NCBI GenBank assembly: GCA_049115955.1
Contig: JAGDZJ010000003.1
Location: 123,265-187,264 of the forward strand
Direction: 5' to 3'
Origin: Salinispirillum sp049115955
GTDB lineage: Bacteria > Pseudomonadota > Gammaproteobacteria > Pseudomonadales > Natronospirillaceae
Length of the DNA stretch: 64,000 nt
In this document: piece by piece, positions 27,843 through 35,311 of the stretch
Position numbering within the stretch: the first letter of the stretch is position 1
How the letters are laid out: each line of letters begins with the position of its first letter
Notes under the pieces: generated by a model
What the model was told of the DNA's origin: nothing
The model's database searches: none
The model's input: only the letters and a program-made list of their open reading frames with translations
Made by a program: the position numbers and the translations under genes

Positions 27843-28712
27843 CTAACAGAAATCAATCCATTGATTAATCGCCCGGCTGCGAAACTTGTTCCGATGCAAG
27901 ACCAAGTAAAACTGCCGGTCGAACTGGCGCTGTGGTACTGGTATAGGCACCAAGCTACCTCGGCGAAATGCGTCTTTCATGCACAGGTTGGACAGACAGC
28001 CAATGCCCAACCCTGTCTCCACAGCGCGCTTAATCGCTTCGGTGTGTTGCAGCTCTAACGCAGGTTTCATGCCGGCAATCAGGCCATGCATGGCGCGGTC
28101 GAAGGTTTGCCGGGTACCGGAGCCGGGCTCGCGCAGAATCCAGTCGGCGGATAACAAGTCTTCGTCGCTTAACCAAGGCTTGCCCACCCACGGATGATCG
28201 GGTGCGCAAAACACTACGAGTTCGTCCGTTTGCCAAGGGATCAGCTCCAGTTCGGGGTGGTTCAGTTCGCCCTCAATCATGCCGATGTCCAATTCAAAAT
28301 TGACCAATTTTTCAACAATTTGCGACGTATTGGCGACCTGCAACGACACATCGGCACCTTCGTGCTCTTGGCGATAGCGCGTCAGAATTTCCACGGCCAA
28401 ATAGTTGCCAATGGTCAGCGTGGCACCCACCTTGAGCGACCCGATGTCCGAGCGCTGATAGAGGTCTTGCTCTAATTCGCGCGCTTGGTCCAATAACGCT
28501 TGCGCTCTCGGCCGTATGGCCCGCCCTAGGTCGTTGAGTATCAGACGCTTGCCCATGCGATCAAACAATTGGATATCGTACTGCTTTTCCAATTCTTTCA
28601 GCGCGCTGCTGGCCGCCGACTGCGACAGATGCAGGGCTTCGGCCGCCCGGCTGATGTTTTCGCTGCGGGCGGTTTCAAGAAAAACATCCAGCTGGCGCAA
28701 GGTGAACTTCAC
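27843..28712 (-). CDS. finR: LysR-family regulator, FinR-like
   Basis: This is a 289-residue LysR-type transcription factor. The N-terminal winged helix-turn-helix (ISRAAEALHLSQSAASSALKELEKQYDIQLFDR) is at about 20-52, and the effector-binding domain follows from residue 90. It is divergently transcribed from a pseudomonad-type ferredoxin-NADP reductase gene, the arrangement of finR and fprA in Pseudomonas, where FinR is needed for fprA induction by superoxide. The name rests on this context and on general resemblance; E. coli YeiE is a related alternative. An inverted repeat in the shared promoter region is a candidate binding site. Confidence 0.8.
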   Translation of the reverse strand: MKFTLRQLDVFLETARSENISRAAEALHLSQSAASSALKELEKQYDIQLFDRMGKRLILNDLGRAIRPRAQALLDQARELEQDLYQRSDIGSLKVGATLTIGNYLAVEILTRYRQEHEGADVSLQVANTSQIVEKLVNFELDIGMIEGELNHPELELIPWQTDELVVFCAPDHPWVGKPWLSDEDLLSADWILREPGSGTRQTFDRAMHGLIAGMKPALELQHTEAIKRAVETGLGIGCLSNLCMKDAFRRGSLVPIPVPQRQFDRQFYLVLHRNKFRSRAINQWIDFC

Positions 28713-28762
28713 AGGTGACTCCTAATAACGTGATGCGATGACCGTATAGTTACAAATCCGAT

Positions 28763-28785
28763 AATGATTATCTATATAAATCATT
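28763..28785. promoter_or_regulatory. Candidate LysR-type operator between finR and fpr
   Basis: AATGATT (28763-28769) and AATCATT (28779-28785) form perfect 7-base inverted arms separated by 9 AT-rich bases. It lies 50-73 bases before the finR ATG and 66-89 before the fpr ATG. The size and the AT-rich centre fit a LysR-type site. The binding protein is inferred from position only. Confidence 0.5.
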
Positions 28786-28851
28786 TTATAAATATGCGCT
28801 GAATGCGTATCGTGCGTAGTCATTAGCGCATCATCATGGAGACGGTACCAC

Positions 28852-29622
28852 ATGGCAACTTTGGTTAAAGAACGCGTTCTCGACGTAAAGCATTGGAACG
28901 ATACTTTATTCAGCTTCCGCACCACGCGTGACCCTGGGTTTCGCTACAAGAACGGTCATTTCACCATGATCGGCTTGGAGGTTGAAGGAAAGCCGTTGTT
29001 GCGTGCCTACAGTATTGCCAGCGCCAACTACGAAGAAGAACTGGAGTTTTTCAGCATCAAGGTGCAAGACGGCCCGCTGACCTCCCGCTTACAACGCATT
29101 CAGCCGGGCGATGAAGTCTATGTGGGCTGGAAGCCAACGGGTACTTTGATCACCGACAACCTGTTGCCCGGCAAAAATCTTTATCTGCTGTCCACCGGCA
29201 CAGGCTTGGCGCCTTTTTTGAGCATCATCAAAGACCCCGAAGCTTATGATCTGTATGAGCACATTATTCTGGTACACGGCACGCGCTTTGTGTCAGAGCT
29301 GGCATACCAAGACAGCATCAAAGACGAATTACCCAATAATGAGTTCTTCGGCGACATGGTGCAAGACAAGCTAATCTACTACCCGACAGTGACGCGCGAG
29401 CCGTTCACCAACCAAGGCCGTCTGACCGACCTGATGAGTTCCGGCAAGTTGTTTGAAGACATCGGCTTGCCACCACCGTCGCTGGAAGACGATCGTTTTA
29501 TGATTTGCGGTAGTCCGTCCATGCTGAAAGACACCACGACCATTTTGGACAAGTTGGGCTTCAAAGAAACCCGCCACGGCGTCCACGGGCACTATGTAAT
29601 TGAGCGGGCCTTTGTGGAGTAA
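28852..29622 (+). CDS. fpr: Ferredoxin-NADP reductase, pseudomonad FprA type
   Basis: Fpr exchanges electrons between NADPH and ferredoxin or flavodoxin and supports Fe-S repair and oxidative-stress defence. The 256-residue protein has the FAD-binding motif RAYSIAS (about residues 50-56) and the NADP-binding STGTGLAPF near 116-124. The IYYPTVTREPF and MICGSPSML blocks follow, and the C-terminus is IERAFVE. This fits the bacterial pseudomonad subclass, about 10 residues longer than E. coli Fpr. GGAGAC (28838-28843) places the start at ATG 28852. It is divergent from finR and is followed by a strong terminator. Confidence 0.94.
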   Translation: MATLVKERVLDVKHWNDTLFSFRTTRDPGFRYKNGHFTMIGLEVEGKPLLRAYSIASANYEEELEFFSIKVQDGPLTSRLQRIQPGDEVYVGWKPTGTLITDNLLPGKNLYLLSTGTGLAPFLSIIKDPEAYDLYEHIILVHGTRFVSELAYQDSIKDELPNNEFFGDMVQDKLIYYPTVTREPFTNQGRLTDLMSSGKLFEDIGLPPPSLEDDRFMICGSPSMLKDTTTILDKLGFKETRHGVHGHYVIERAFVE

Positions 29623-29653
29623 GGGGAGCATCTAAGCACTTCGCGTTGAAATC

Positions 29654-29692
29654 AGGCATACTTTCGGCACACGAAAGTATGCCTTTTTTATT
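29654..29692 (+). terminator. Rho-independent terminator of fpr
   Basis: A perfect 13-bp stem is formed by AGGCATACTTTCG (29654-29666) and CGAAAGTATGCCT (29672-29684) with a 5-base loop. TTTTTATTT follows. It overlaps the promoter and ribosome-binding region of the gene starting at 29702. Confidence 0.92.
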
Positions 29693-29701
29693 TGGAGAAT
29701 C

Positions 29702-30253
29702 ATGTCCGGGTTAGGTATAGCGCTGATGGTTTTGGTACTGTCGGCGATGTTGTCTATTGTTGTTTCCACTCTATACACCGGCATTTCACCCATGCCGAGC
29801 TCCGTCAAAGCACGTCAAGCCATGATGCGATTGGTCAGCGAGGTCGCGGAAGATCAAACGAATTATACGATTGTTGATTTAGGTTCGGGATGGGGGCACT
29901 TGGTGATACCGCTGGCTCGGCGCTTTCCGCAACACCACATTGTGGGTTATGAATTGTCTTGGTTGCCGTGGCTGGTATCTTGGTCGCTGAAGCAGGCGCT
30001 TCGATTAGACAACCTGGTACTCTACCGGCGTGATTGCTTCAAAGCCGAATTACGCGGCGCAGACATCATCACCTGTTACCTATTTGCCAGCGCCATGAAG
30101 AGGCTGGCTAAGAAGTTGGAAGATGATGGAGCACGGCCGCGTTGGATGGTCAGTAATTTCTTCGCGTTACCGGTGGCTGAGCCTGAACAGACACTTCAGT
30201 TGAACGATCTGTATCAAACTCGGATTTATCGGTACCAATTCCGCAGCCTATAA
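29702..30253 (+). CDS. Membrane-anchored methyltransferase-like protein
   Basis: This is a predicted SAM-dependent methyltransferase with one N-terminal transmembrane helix (about 4-24). Of its 183 residues, the soluble part shows motif I VDLGSGWGHL near 58-67, an acidic post-motif region (VGYELSWLPWL), and a later DIITCYLF strand. The architecture (one helix followed by a class I methyltransferase fold) recalls the FAM173/ATPSC-KMT family of lysine methyltransferases. That link and the substrate are inference. A GGAG site 6 bases before the ATG supports the start. The gene starts just after the fpr terminator and converges on rhlE. Confidence 0.75.
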   Translation: MSGLGIALMVLVLSAMLSIVVSTLYTGISPMPSSVKARQAMMRLVSEVAEDQTNYTIVDLGSGWGHLVIPLARRFPQHHIVGYELSWLPWLVSWSLKQALRLDNLVLYRRDCFKAELRGADIITCYLFASAMKRLAKKLEDDGARPRWMVSNFFALPVAEPEQTLQLNDLYQTRIYRYQFRSL

Positions 30254-30287
30254 AGCCGCGTTTAAAAACCCACCGAGCGCAGCAGCG

Positions 30288-31670
30288 TTAGGCTGAGCGA
30301 CGCTGTTGCTGCGGACGACGAGCACCCGAATTACCATTACCAGAGTTGCCATTGCCTGAACCTGGCTTACGCGGGCCACGCTGCGTATTCCCACCTGGGG
30401 CTCCGTTACCGCCGCCGTTACGTGCTGGGCGCGCGTCATTGCGGCGCTGGCCTTGACCACCACCGTTGCCAGTGGGCGGCTTCTTGGCTTTGCGCGGCGC
30501 ATTGCCAGGACGTGGTGTTGGCGAATCCGGCACCACGTGCTGTGCTTCGAAGCCTTCAACCTCTTCACGCTTCAATACGCGCTGAATCAGGTGTTCGATA
30601 CCTTTCAGGTCGTCAAATTCATCGGCGCTGACCAACGAATAAGCTTTACCTGTCGCGCCAGCACGACCGGTACGACCAATACGGTGCACATAGTCTTCCG
30701 CCACATTTGGCAGGTCAAAATTCACCACTTGCGGGAGCTGAGCGATGTCGATTCCGCGCGCGGCGATATCAGTAGCCACCAAAGTAGACACCTTGCCTGA
30801 CTTGAAATCGGCCAGTGCTTTAGTCCGCGCACCTTGGCTCTTGTTGCCATGAATAGCTGCGGCTTTAATGCCGTCTTTTTCCAGCAAGGTAACCAGCTTG
30901 TTAGCGCCGTGTTTAGTGCGTGAGAACACCAATACCTGGCTCCACTGACGGTCTTTAATCAAATGGCTCAACAACGCCGGCTTCTGTTTTTTGTCGACGG
31001 GGAAAACCATTTGCTCGACGGTGACGGCCGTTGAGTTACGTGGACTTACGTCGATTTCCAACGGGTCATTCAAAATACCGCGCGCCAGCGTACGAATGTC
31101 ACCCGAGAAAGTCGCCGAGAACAAAAGGTTCTGACGTTTCTGCGGCAACACTTTAAGAATACGTTTGATGTCGTGGATAAAGCCCATGTCCAGCATGCGG
31201 TCGGCTTCATCAAGGACCAAAACTTCAAGGTCGCGGAAGTGCAGCGCTTTCTGATTGAACAGATCAAGCAGACGACCCGGCGTTGCGACCAAGATGTCGG
31301 CACCCTTGCGCATGCGCATCATTTGCGGGTTGATACCCACGCCGCCGAACACCACGGCAGAACTCAATGGCAGGTGCTTACCGTAGGTGTGCACACTTTC
31401 TTGCACCTGTGCGGCTAATTCACGCGTTGGTGTTAATACTAATGCACGCACACTGTTGGACTTGGCGCGTTCACCTTGCGACAACAGTTGTAACAACGGC
31501 AACGTAAAACCTGCGGTTTTGCCGGTGCCCGTTTGCGCAGCAGCCATTACATCGCGGCCTTTTAGAACGGCAGGAATGGCTTGCGCTTGAATGGGGGATG
31601 CAGTGGTGTAACCTTTTTCACGTACAGCAGACAACAGGCTTTCTGACAAGCCGAGGGAATCAAAAGACAT
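30288..31670 (-). CDS. rhlE: DEAD-box ATP-dependent RNA helicase RhlE
   Basis: RhlE is a cytoplasmic DEAD-box RNA helicase involved in ribosome assembly and RNA turnover. The 460-residue protein has the Q motif (YTTASPIQAQAIP), motif I AQTGTGKT with K51, LTPTRELAAQV, motif II DEAD at 154-157, LLFSATF, and motif VI HRIGRTGRAG. The C-terminal 90 residues are a low-complexity Arg/Gly/Asn-rich tail (NGGGNGAPGGN, GSGNGNSGNGNSG) typical of RNA-binding extensions. The start is ATG 31670. A long untranslated leader, as on cold-induced helicase genes, may lie in the 396-base gap upstream. Confidence 0.95.
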   Translation of the reverse strand: MSFDSLGLSESLLSAVREKGYTTASPIQAQAIPAVLKGRDVMAAAQTGTGKTAGFTLPLLQLLSQGERAKSNSVRALVLTPTRELAAQVQESVHTYGKHLPLSSAVVFGGVGINPQMMRMRKGADILVATPGRLLDLFNQKALHFRDLEVLVLDEADRMLDMGFIHDIKRILKVLPQKRQNLLFSATFSGDIRTLARGILNDPLEIDVSPRNSTAVTVEQMVFPVDKKQKPALLSHLIKDRQWSQVLVFSRTKHGANKLVTLLEKDGIKAAAIHGNKSQGARTKALADFKSGKVSTLVATDIAARGIDIAQLPQVVNFDLPNVAEDYVHRIGRTGRAGATGKAYSLVSADEFDDLKGIEHLIQRVLKREEVEGFEAQHVVPDSPTPRPGNAPRKAKKPPTGNGGGQGQRRNDARPARNGGGNGAPGGNTQRGPRKPGSGNGNSGNGNSGARRPQQQRRSA

Positions 31671-32066
31671 AGTTTTCTCAACAGATGACGAGTATACGAA
31701 GCGCGAGCGTGGTGCTCACTGCCTCAGTGGGGTCCGCACGGATACGGATTACTGTACTCGGCGGTAGGATTTCGCGCGGAGTGTACAGCAATTGAACACG
31801 ACAAGCCATCTTTCATTCGCGCGCCTAATATTGAGAAGTACTCCACAATAGAGCACTCATGCACCGCATTGATACAAAAAAACAAAGGTAAGCACGCCAA
31901 ATTTCTGCTATCACTATCGCTGTGCATCTGTGATCACGCTGTGCACTGCAAAACTGGCCATAACAGGAAGGTGTCGAGAGAAGTCTGTGAGTGGCACAGT
32001 ATTTGTAATGCTCTAACGATCTATCAACTGACCATAATTATAAAATGACCGGAGTCATTACCCCTC
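31671..32066. other. Intergenic region between rhlE and the DUF1566 gene
   Basis: This 396-base gap contains the divergent promoters of rhlE and the plus-strand DUF1566 gene. A 67-residue open frame on the minus strand (31724-31927) has no ribosome binding site and an unlikely composition. A small CACTG/CAGTG hairpin lies at 31717-31729. No small gene, RNA or known regulatory motif was recognised. Confidence 0.5.
32044..32059 (+). promoter_or_regulatory. Short inverted repeat covering the DUF1566 ribosome binding site
   Basis: AATGAC (32044-32049) and GTCATT (32054-32059) are perfect 6-base arms with a 4-base loop. The loop and the first base of the second arm hold the GGAG (51-54) that precedes the ATG at 32067 by 12 bases. 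If it folds in the mRNA it would display or trap the ribosome binding site. Confidence 0.35.
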
Positions 32067-32609
32067 ATGCGCAGACATCACCCTAGAACCCTGTTGCTGG
32101 CTATCGCCAGCAGCCTGTTAACGCCTCTCGCTTACGCTCAAGATAACCTTTTTTGCACCTACCCAGGCAACCCACGAAACCCAGACACAGCCTATTTAGT
32201 CGACTCTGATGGCACGGTTGTGGATCAACGGAGTGCATTAATGTGGGATCAGTGTGCCTGGGGTCAGCAAGGCACCGACTGTTCAGGAGACAGCGCTTCA
32301 TTCAATTGGAGCCAAATGCGCAATGCGGTTATTTCGGCCAACGCACAGGGTTACAAAGGCTATAACGATTGGCGCATGCCCAATTTGGATGAGCTTAAAA
32401 CATTAGTAGAAAGTTGTCGTATGCGCCCCGCCATCAATACCAACGTCTTTCCTAACACACCGTCTAACTGGTTTTGGTCAATGCCCGCCATTGCCACGGA
32501 AGCGGAAGATACTGCCGGTGTCTATTTTTTCGATGGCTATGGCTACGGCTACGGTCATCGCAACAATCAAGGGTATGGCCGGGTGCGTTTGGTTCGTGAT
32601 ACGCAGTAG
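32067..32609 (+). CDS. Exported DUF1566 (Lcl-domain) protein
   Basis: This is a 180-residue secreted or periplasmic protein. The first 24 residues form a signal peptide ending AYAQD. The mature part is a DUF1566 domain, recognised from LMWDQCAWGQQ, the YNDWRMPNLDELKTLV block, and the final GRVRLVRD. Several cysteines (mature part) could form disulfides. A Tyr/Gly-rich run (FDGYGYGYGHRNNQGYG) lies near the C-terminus. The function of DUF1566 is unknown; the fold is often found in extracellular or surface proteins. A paralogue lies at 62965 on the other strand. A perfect hairpin follows the stop. Confidence 0.8.
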   Translation: MRRHHPRTLLLAIASSLLTPLAYAQDNLFCTYPGNPRNPDTAYLVDSDGTVVDQRSALMWDQCAWGQQGTDCSGDSASFNWSQMRNAVISANAQGYKGYNDWRMPNLDELKTLVESCRMRPAINTNVFPNTPSNWFWSMPAIATEAEDTAGVYFFDGYGYGYGHRNNQGYGRVRLVRDTQ

Positions 32610-32612
32610 TAT

Positions 32613-32644
32613 AAGTTAGGCCATTAACTCTAATGGCCTAACTT
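32613..32644 (+). other. Hairpin after the DUF1566 gene
   Basis: AAGTTAGGCCATTA (32613-32626) and TAATGGCCTAACTT (32631-32644) are perfect 14-base arms with a 4-base loop. It begins within 4 bases of the stop codon. No T-tract follows, so it is a possible factor-dependent terminator or an mRNA-stabilising structure. Confidence 0.6.
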
Positions 32645-32778
32645 GGTTCATTAGACTTTAGTCTATAGCTGCTCATAACAGCCTGAAACACTGATATCAT
32701 TTGGTTTAATTACAATAAAAAATTGGCGCCTACCGCTGTTCACAAGGGTTGTGCTTCTTCCGTCACGGAGTACCCGAC

Positions 32779-34338
32779 ATGACCAGAAATACTCTCATTG
32801 TCTTACTAGCCCTGCTGCTCATTATCGTTCTTCAGTTGGGTCTAGCGTTGACTTCACTGCCAACACTATTCTTCGTTACTCTGACACCAATAGTCGCTGC
32901 CGCCGCCTTCTGGCTCTTGTCGCTTTCTCCGGCAACCACAACAGCAGATACCGGGGCGTCTGATGATCTACTGTCTACCGCCTTGCCGACGGTGACGGAA
33001 GCGACGTCTAAGATGGCAATAGGTGCCGCCGAAGTGTCTTTTTTAATTGATGGTTTGAATCTCGAGATTGGCAGCAGTGGTGAACAAGCCGAGCACATTG
33101 TGACTGCCAGTGAACGCTTAACCCATGCCAGCATGGCCATGCGTGATAACTTGGGCACCATCACACAGACGCTGCAAACCACGGCCACAGCAGCCAGTTC
33201 GTCGTTCAGTGGCTTGCAGTCCGGGGTTGCCGACATGTCGACACTTGCTGCAGAAATAGGACGTGCGGCAGAGAGCTTAAAAGCGCTGAACGAGCGTACA
33301 GAAAAGATCGAGCAAGTGACCGAAGTGATCAATGGCGTAGCGGAGCAAACCAACTTGCTGGCACTGAATGCGGCCATAGAAGCAGCGAGAGCCGGAGAAC
33401 AGGGGCGCGGATTCGCGGTGGTCGCTGACGAAGTTCGTGCGCTGGCCGCCAAAACCGCCGCCGCCACGGGTAATATCGCAGAAATGCTGCGCGCTATTCG
33501 TAGCCAATCACAAGAAACGGCCGGAGCGATGTCTGGCCTTGTAGGGCTCAGCGAGGAAGTCAGCGCCCAACTGACCGAGCTGGTTGGTCATTTCAAGACC
33601 ATCACGGAAGAGGTTTCGGCCACTTCCGACGCGATTACCGAAGTGAATCAAGCAGGCACAGACGTAAACGAAACCAGCTTGACCATCAGCGAAGCGATTC
33701 AGAACATCAGCCAAGCACTGCACAGCACAGAAAAGCGTGGTACCTCTGTGGCTCAACAAGCCATTCAGGTATCTGAAGAGACTGAAACGATTTATCGTGC
33801 CCTGTCGGAATTTGATCAGGAAACCTTCTACAGTGACATTTTGAATGAAGCAAACGCTGCGGCTTCAGCCATAGCAGAACTGCTGGGAGACCTTGTAGAG
33901 CGCGGCGAGATAAATACCCAACAGCTCTTTTCTGTAGACTATAAGCCTATTCCTAAGACCAGCCCACAAAAATACAGCACGCCTTACGATAGCCTGACTG
34001 ACCGCCTTTTCCCGGCTATTCAAGAGCCTATTCTGACGCGCCATGCCAACGTGCTCTATGCGGGCGCTGTGGATCGTAACGGGTACTTCCCCACCCACAA
34101 CAAGAAGTTCAGCCAACCCTTAACCGGCGACTTCGACCGCGACCTGCTGCAGAACCGCACCAAGCGCATTTTTAAGGATCGTACCGGCAGCCGTTGTGGC
34201 AGCAACACAGCACATATGTTGCTGCAAACCTATAAGCGCGATACGGGCGAAGTGCTGCACGACCTGTCGGTGCCCATCATTGTGAATGGCAAGCATTGGG
34301 GCGGCTTCCGTATTGGCTTCAAGCGGGCTGACGATTGA
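32779..34338 (+). CDS. Methyl-accepting chemotaxis protein with C-terminal sensor region
   Basis: This is a predicted chemoreceptor that controls CheA. The likely start is ATG 32779 (519 residues), with ACGGAG 8 bases upstream; a longer start at 32749 lacks a site. Two N-terminal hydrophobic helices (about 4-23 and 30-50) anchor it, with no large periplasmic domain between them. The cytoplasmic signalling hairpin has its conserved tip EQTNLLALNAAIEAARAGEQGRGF from residue 189. The C-terminal part (about 380-519) carries the sensor-like region, ending TGEVLHDLSVPIIVNGKHWGGFRIGFK, a pattern of cache-like domains. The sensor therefore follows the signalling domain, the reverse of the usual order. 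The ligand is unknown. The gene ends 1 base before convergent metR. Confidence 0.88.
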   Translation: MTRNTLIVLLALLLIIVLQLGLALTSLPTLFFVTLTPIVAAAAFWLLSLSPATTTADTGASDDLLSTALPTVTEATSKMAIGAAEVSFLIDGLNLEIGSSGEQAEHIVTASERLTHASMAMRDNLGTITQTLQTTATAASSSFSGLQSGVADMSTLAAEIGRAAESLKALNERTEKIEQVTEVINGVAEQTNLLALNAAIEAARAGEQGRGFAVVADEVRALAAKTAAATGNIAEMLRAIRSQSQETAGAMSGLVGLSEEVSAQLTELVGHFKTITEEVSATSDAITEVNQAGTDVNETSLTISEAIQNISQALHSTEKRGTSVAQQAIQVSEETETIYRALSEFDQETFYSDILNEANAAASAIAELLGDLVERGEINTQQLFSVDYKPIPKTSPQKYSTPYDSLTDRLFPAIQEPILTRHANVLYAGAVDRNGYFPTHNKKFSQPLTGDFDRDLLQNRTKRIFKDRTGSRCGSNTAHMLLQTYKRDTGEVLHDLSVPIIVNGKHWGGFRIGFKRADD

Positions 34339-34339
34339 T

Positions 34340-35215
34340 TCAGCTAGGCGCCTGCACAAAGTCCGCCAAATAGTCGATACCTGCGTCGGCAGAGCGGTAA
34401 ACCAAATACAGCGTTTTTGCCACGCCCCCGTCGCCCAGTTGCAAATGCTTAATCGGGTATTCTTGTTGATAGCGTTTAGCCAGCCAGTCCGGCAGCGTGC
34501 AGACGCCTCGGTTGGCGGCCACCAGTTGAATCATAATATCCATAGCTTCAATTTCTTGATGCGCGCGTGGCTCCAACCCTGCGGGCAGCAAAAACTGGGT
34601 AAACACATCCAGCCTCTCCCGCGCCACAGGAAAGGTAATGAGGTGCTCGCGACTGAGTTGATTTGGCGTCACTGTCCTTTCGGCCGCCAGTGCATGCTGG
34701 TCGGCCACCACCAAACGCAACTCATAATTAAATACCGGTACATGATGCAGATGGTCTTTTAACACTGGGTCGCTGGTGATAAGTACATCAATCTGGTGTT
34801 GTTCCAAGGCTTCCAAACCATTGAAGCGAAAGCGCTGAATCACATCCAGATCCACTTCCGGCCAACGTTGCAAATACGGCTGCACCACAGTCAACAACCA
34901 CTCATAGCACGGGTGGCATTCCATACCAATGCGTAACCGGCCACGCCGCCCCTCTCCGTATGCACGCAATGTAGCTTCTGCCTGCTCCAACTGCGGCAAC
35001 AGGCTTTGGCTCACCCGCAACAGGTGCTCTCCGGCTTGCGTGAGTCGCAGCCCTCTGCCCTGCTTTTCCCACAAGGGCGTATTCAGTTGGTCTTCCAACT
35101 TTTTGATGGAATGCGACAAAGCAGACTGCGTGAGAAAAAGCGCATTGGCCGCCTCACTGAGCGTGCCCTTCTCATGTAAGGCCTGCAAAATTTCCAGATG
35201 AATACGCTGAATCAT
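34340..35215 (-). CDS. metR: LysR-family regulator MetR
   Basis: MetR activates methionine biosynthesis genes, with homocysteine as co-regulator. The 291-residue protein has the N-terminal LysR helix-turn-helix (LSEAANALFLTQSALSHSIKKLEDQL, about 18-43) and a substrate-binding-like effector domain. The phrases MECHPCYEWLLTVVQPYL and DVLITSDP are typical of MetR. It is divergent from metE with a 96-base shared promoter region, the classical arrangement. It converges on the chemoreceptor gene with only one base between the stops. Confidence 0.93.
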   Translation of the reverse strand: MIQRIHLEILQALHEKGTLSEAANALFLTQSALSHSIKKLEDQLNTPLWEKQGRGLRLTQAGEHLLRVSQSLLPQLEQAEATLRAYGEGRRGRLRIGMECHPCYEWLLTVVQPYLQRWPEVDLDVIQRFRFNGLEALEQHQIDVLITSDPVLKDHLHHVPVFNYELRLVVADQHALAAERTVTPNQLSREHLITFPVARERLDVFTQFLLPAGLEPRAHQEIEAMDIMIQLVAANRGVCTLPDWLAKRYQQEYPIKHLQLGDGGVAKTLYLVYRSADAGIDYLADFVQAPS

Positions 35216-35240
35216 TAATATTACTCACCAATCAAGTAGT

Positions 35241-35250
35241 AATGATCATT
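35241..35250. promoter_or_regulatory. Perfect palindrome in the metR-metE spacer
   Basis: AATGATCATT (35241-35250) is a 10-base perfect palindrome in the middle of the metR/metE intergenic region. It does not match the MetR consensus TGAA-N5-TTCA well, so its role as an operator is only suggested by position. No cobalamin or SAM riboswitch fold was recognised upstream of metE. Confidence 0.3.
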
Positions 35251-35311
35251 TTTTCTCATATCTTATAGCTTGTAAAGTGCCCTTCATCAAAACACAGAAT
35301 GGAGTTCACTG

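Noticed and set aside
35216..35311. A cobalamin or SAM riboswitch upstream of metE
   Set aside because: The spacer is only 96 bases and shows no such fold; MetR control is sufficient to explain regulation.
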